Below are positions 5,772 through 6,130 of a stretch of DNA of 6,130 nt, piece by piece. Made by a program: the position numbers and the translations under genes. The notes beneath the pieces were generated by a model. It made no database searches. It saw nothing but the letters and a program-made list of their open reading frames with translations, and was not told where the DNA came from. This stretch comes from Planctomycetaceae bacterium (lineage in GTDB: Bacteria; Planctomycetota; Planctomycetia; Pirellulales; Pirellulaceae), in assembly GCA_002862265.1 (NCBI GenBank), contig PKCQ01000505.1:1-6130 (forward strand). The letters are read 5' to 3'. The stretch's first letter is position 1, and every line of letters starts with the position of its first letter.

Positions 5772-6130
5772 ATGAGAACCCCGTTGATCCGAATCGCATT
5801 GTACATTCTTTTTGCTGCTGGTTGTGTTGGAATCGGCTTTGCTCAAGATGGCGAAAGTGACACTTTTCCTGAGCTGTACAACAGCGAGAAGGAAGCTGGA
5901 GAGCCTTTGGATGCTCTAGCAGCCATCGCGAAGATGAAATTGCCAGAGGGGTTCAATGCCACAGTTTTTGCTGCAGAACCTGAAGTGATGAATCCAATTG
6001 CAGCCGCCACCGATGCATTAGGGAGAGTTTGGGTCGGCGAGAATTTCACTTACGCTGAGCGCGGTGTTCGCTTTGACATGAAGCTCAACGATCGAGTGAT
6101 TGTGCTCGAGGATAGCGATGGCGATGGTGT
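5772..6130 (+). CDS. Exported PVC-type dehydrogenase-like protein, 3' partial
   Basis: The first 119 codons of a larger gene that runs off the window. The N-terminus is a signal peptide: MRTPLIR, a hydrophobic core (IALYILFAAGCVGIGFA), then QDGESD, with likely cleavage after GFA at about residue 24. C18 lies in AAGC but inside the hydrophobic stretch, so a lipoprotein is less likely. From residue 58, LPEGFNATVFAAEPEVMNP, then AAATDALGRVWVGENFTYAERG and NDRVIVLEDSDGDG, match the start of the 'putative membrane-bound dehydrogenase' N-terminal beta-propeller domain (TIGR02604), expanded in Planctomycetota and Verrucomicrobiota and often ending in a CxxCH cytochrome domain. That end is not visible, so enzyme type and heme are inference. 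It begins 11 bases after the PPK2 stop with only a weak GAGAA ahead, so co-transcription is likely. Confidence 0.85.
   Translation, partial: MRTPLIRIALYILFAAGCVGIGFAQDGESDTFPELYNSEKEAGEPLDALAAIAKMKLPEGFNATVFAAEPEVMNPIAAATDALGRVWVGENFTYAERGVRFDMKLNDRVIVLEDSDGDG

Noticed and set aside
1..6130. Phage, defence, CRISPR, transposon or RNA-gene signals
   Set aside because: Checked both strands by eye; no regular repeats, transposase, tRNA-like cloverleaf or riboswitch pattern found.

Overview
The window reads as an ordinary chromosomal stretch from a planctomycete, probably of the Pirellulales type. The strongest clue is the 3' partial gene, whose exported product starts like the large dehydrogenase-like heme proteins typical of Planctomycetota. 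The moderate GC content and the low use of strong Shine-Dalgarno sites fit. This placement rests on recalled family patterns, not on a search.

Left part (1-2251): a minus-strand pair, elongation factor P (efp) followed 38 bases later by a DUF1569/DinB-like gene, faces a plus-strand gene for EpmB, the radical-SAM lysine 2,3-aminomutase that makes (R)-beta-lysine for EF-P. EF-P carries the modifiable lysine (K34 in a PGKG loop), so enzyme and target sit divergently across about 120 bases. The ligase EpmA that would attach beta-lysine is not in the window.

Middle part (2252-3102): about 850 bases with no intact gene. It begins with a decayed HAD hydrolase (start-proximal frameshift, catalytic Ser replaced by Pro, C-terminal half lost). 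A stretch of about 350 bases with nothing recognisable follows, then a GC-rich hairpin segment that may be a dispersed repeat.

Right-centre (3103-4670, minus strand): a class II fructose-bisphosphate aldolase of the Calvin-cycle-like subtype, with a good sigma70-like promoter, a clear RBS and a strong intrinsic terminator. Immediately after the terminator is a small VOC (glyoxalase-fold) gene that appears to lack about 13 residues in its first half.

Right part (4864-6130, plus strand): a class III-like polyphosphate kinase 2, followed 11 bases later by the exported dehydrogenase-like gene, which runs off the window. The 292-base divergent region between aldolase and PPK2 holds the aldolase promoter and a long-looped inverted repeat.

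No tRNA, rRNA, CRISPR array, insertion sequence or defence system was seen. The notable points are the EF-P/EpmB pair, the gene decay downstream of epmB, the shortened VOC protein and the terminator that almost abuts the next start codon. I did not find a convincing undescribed system.
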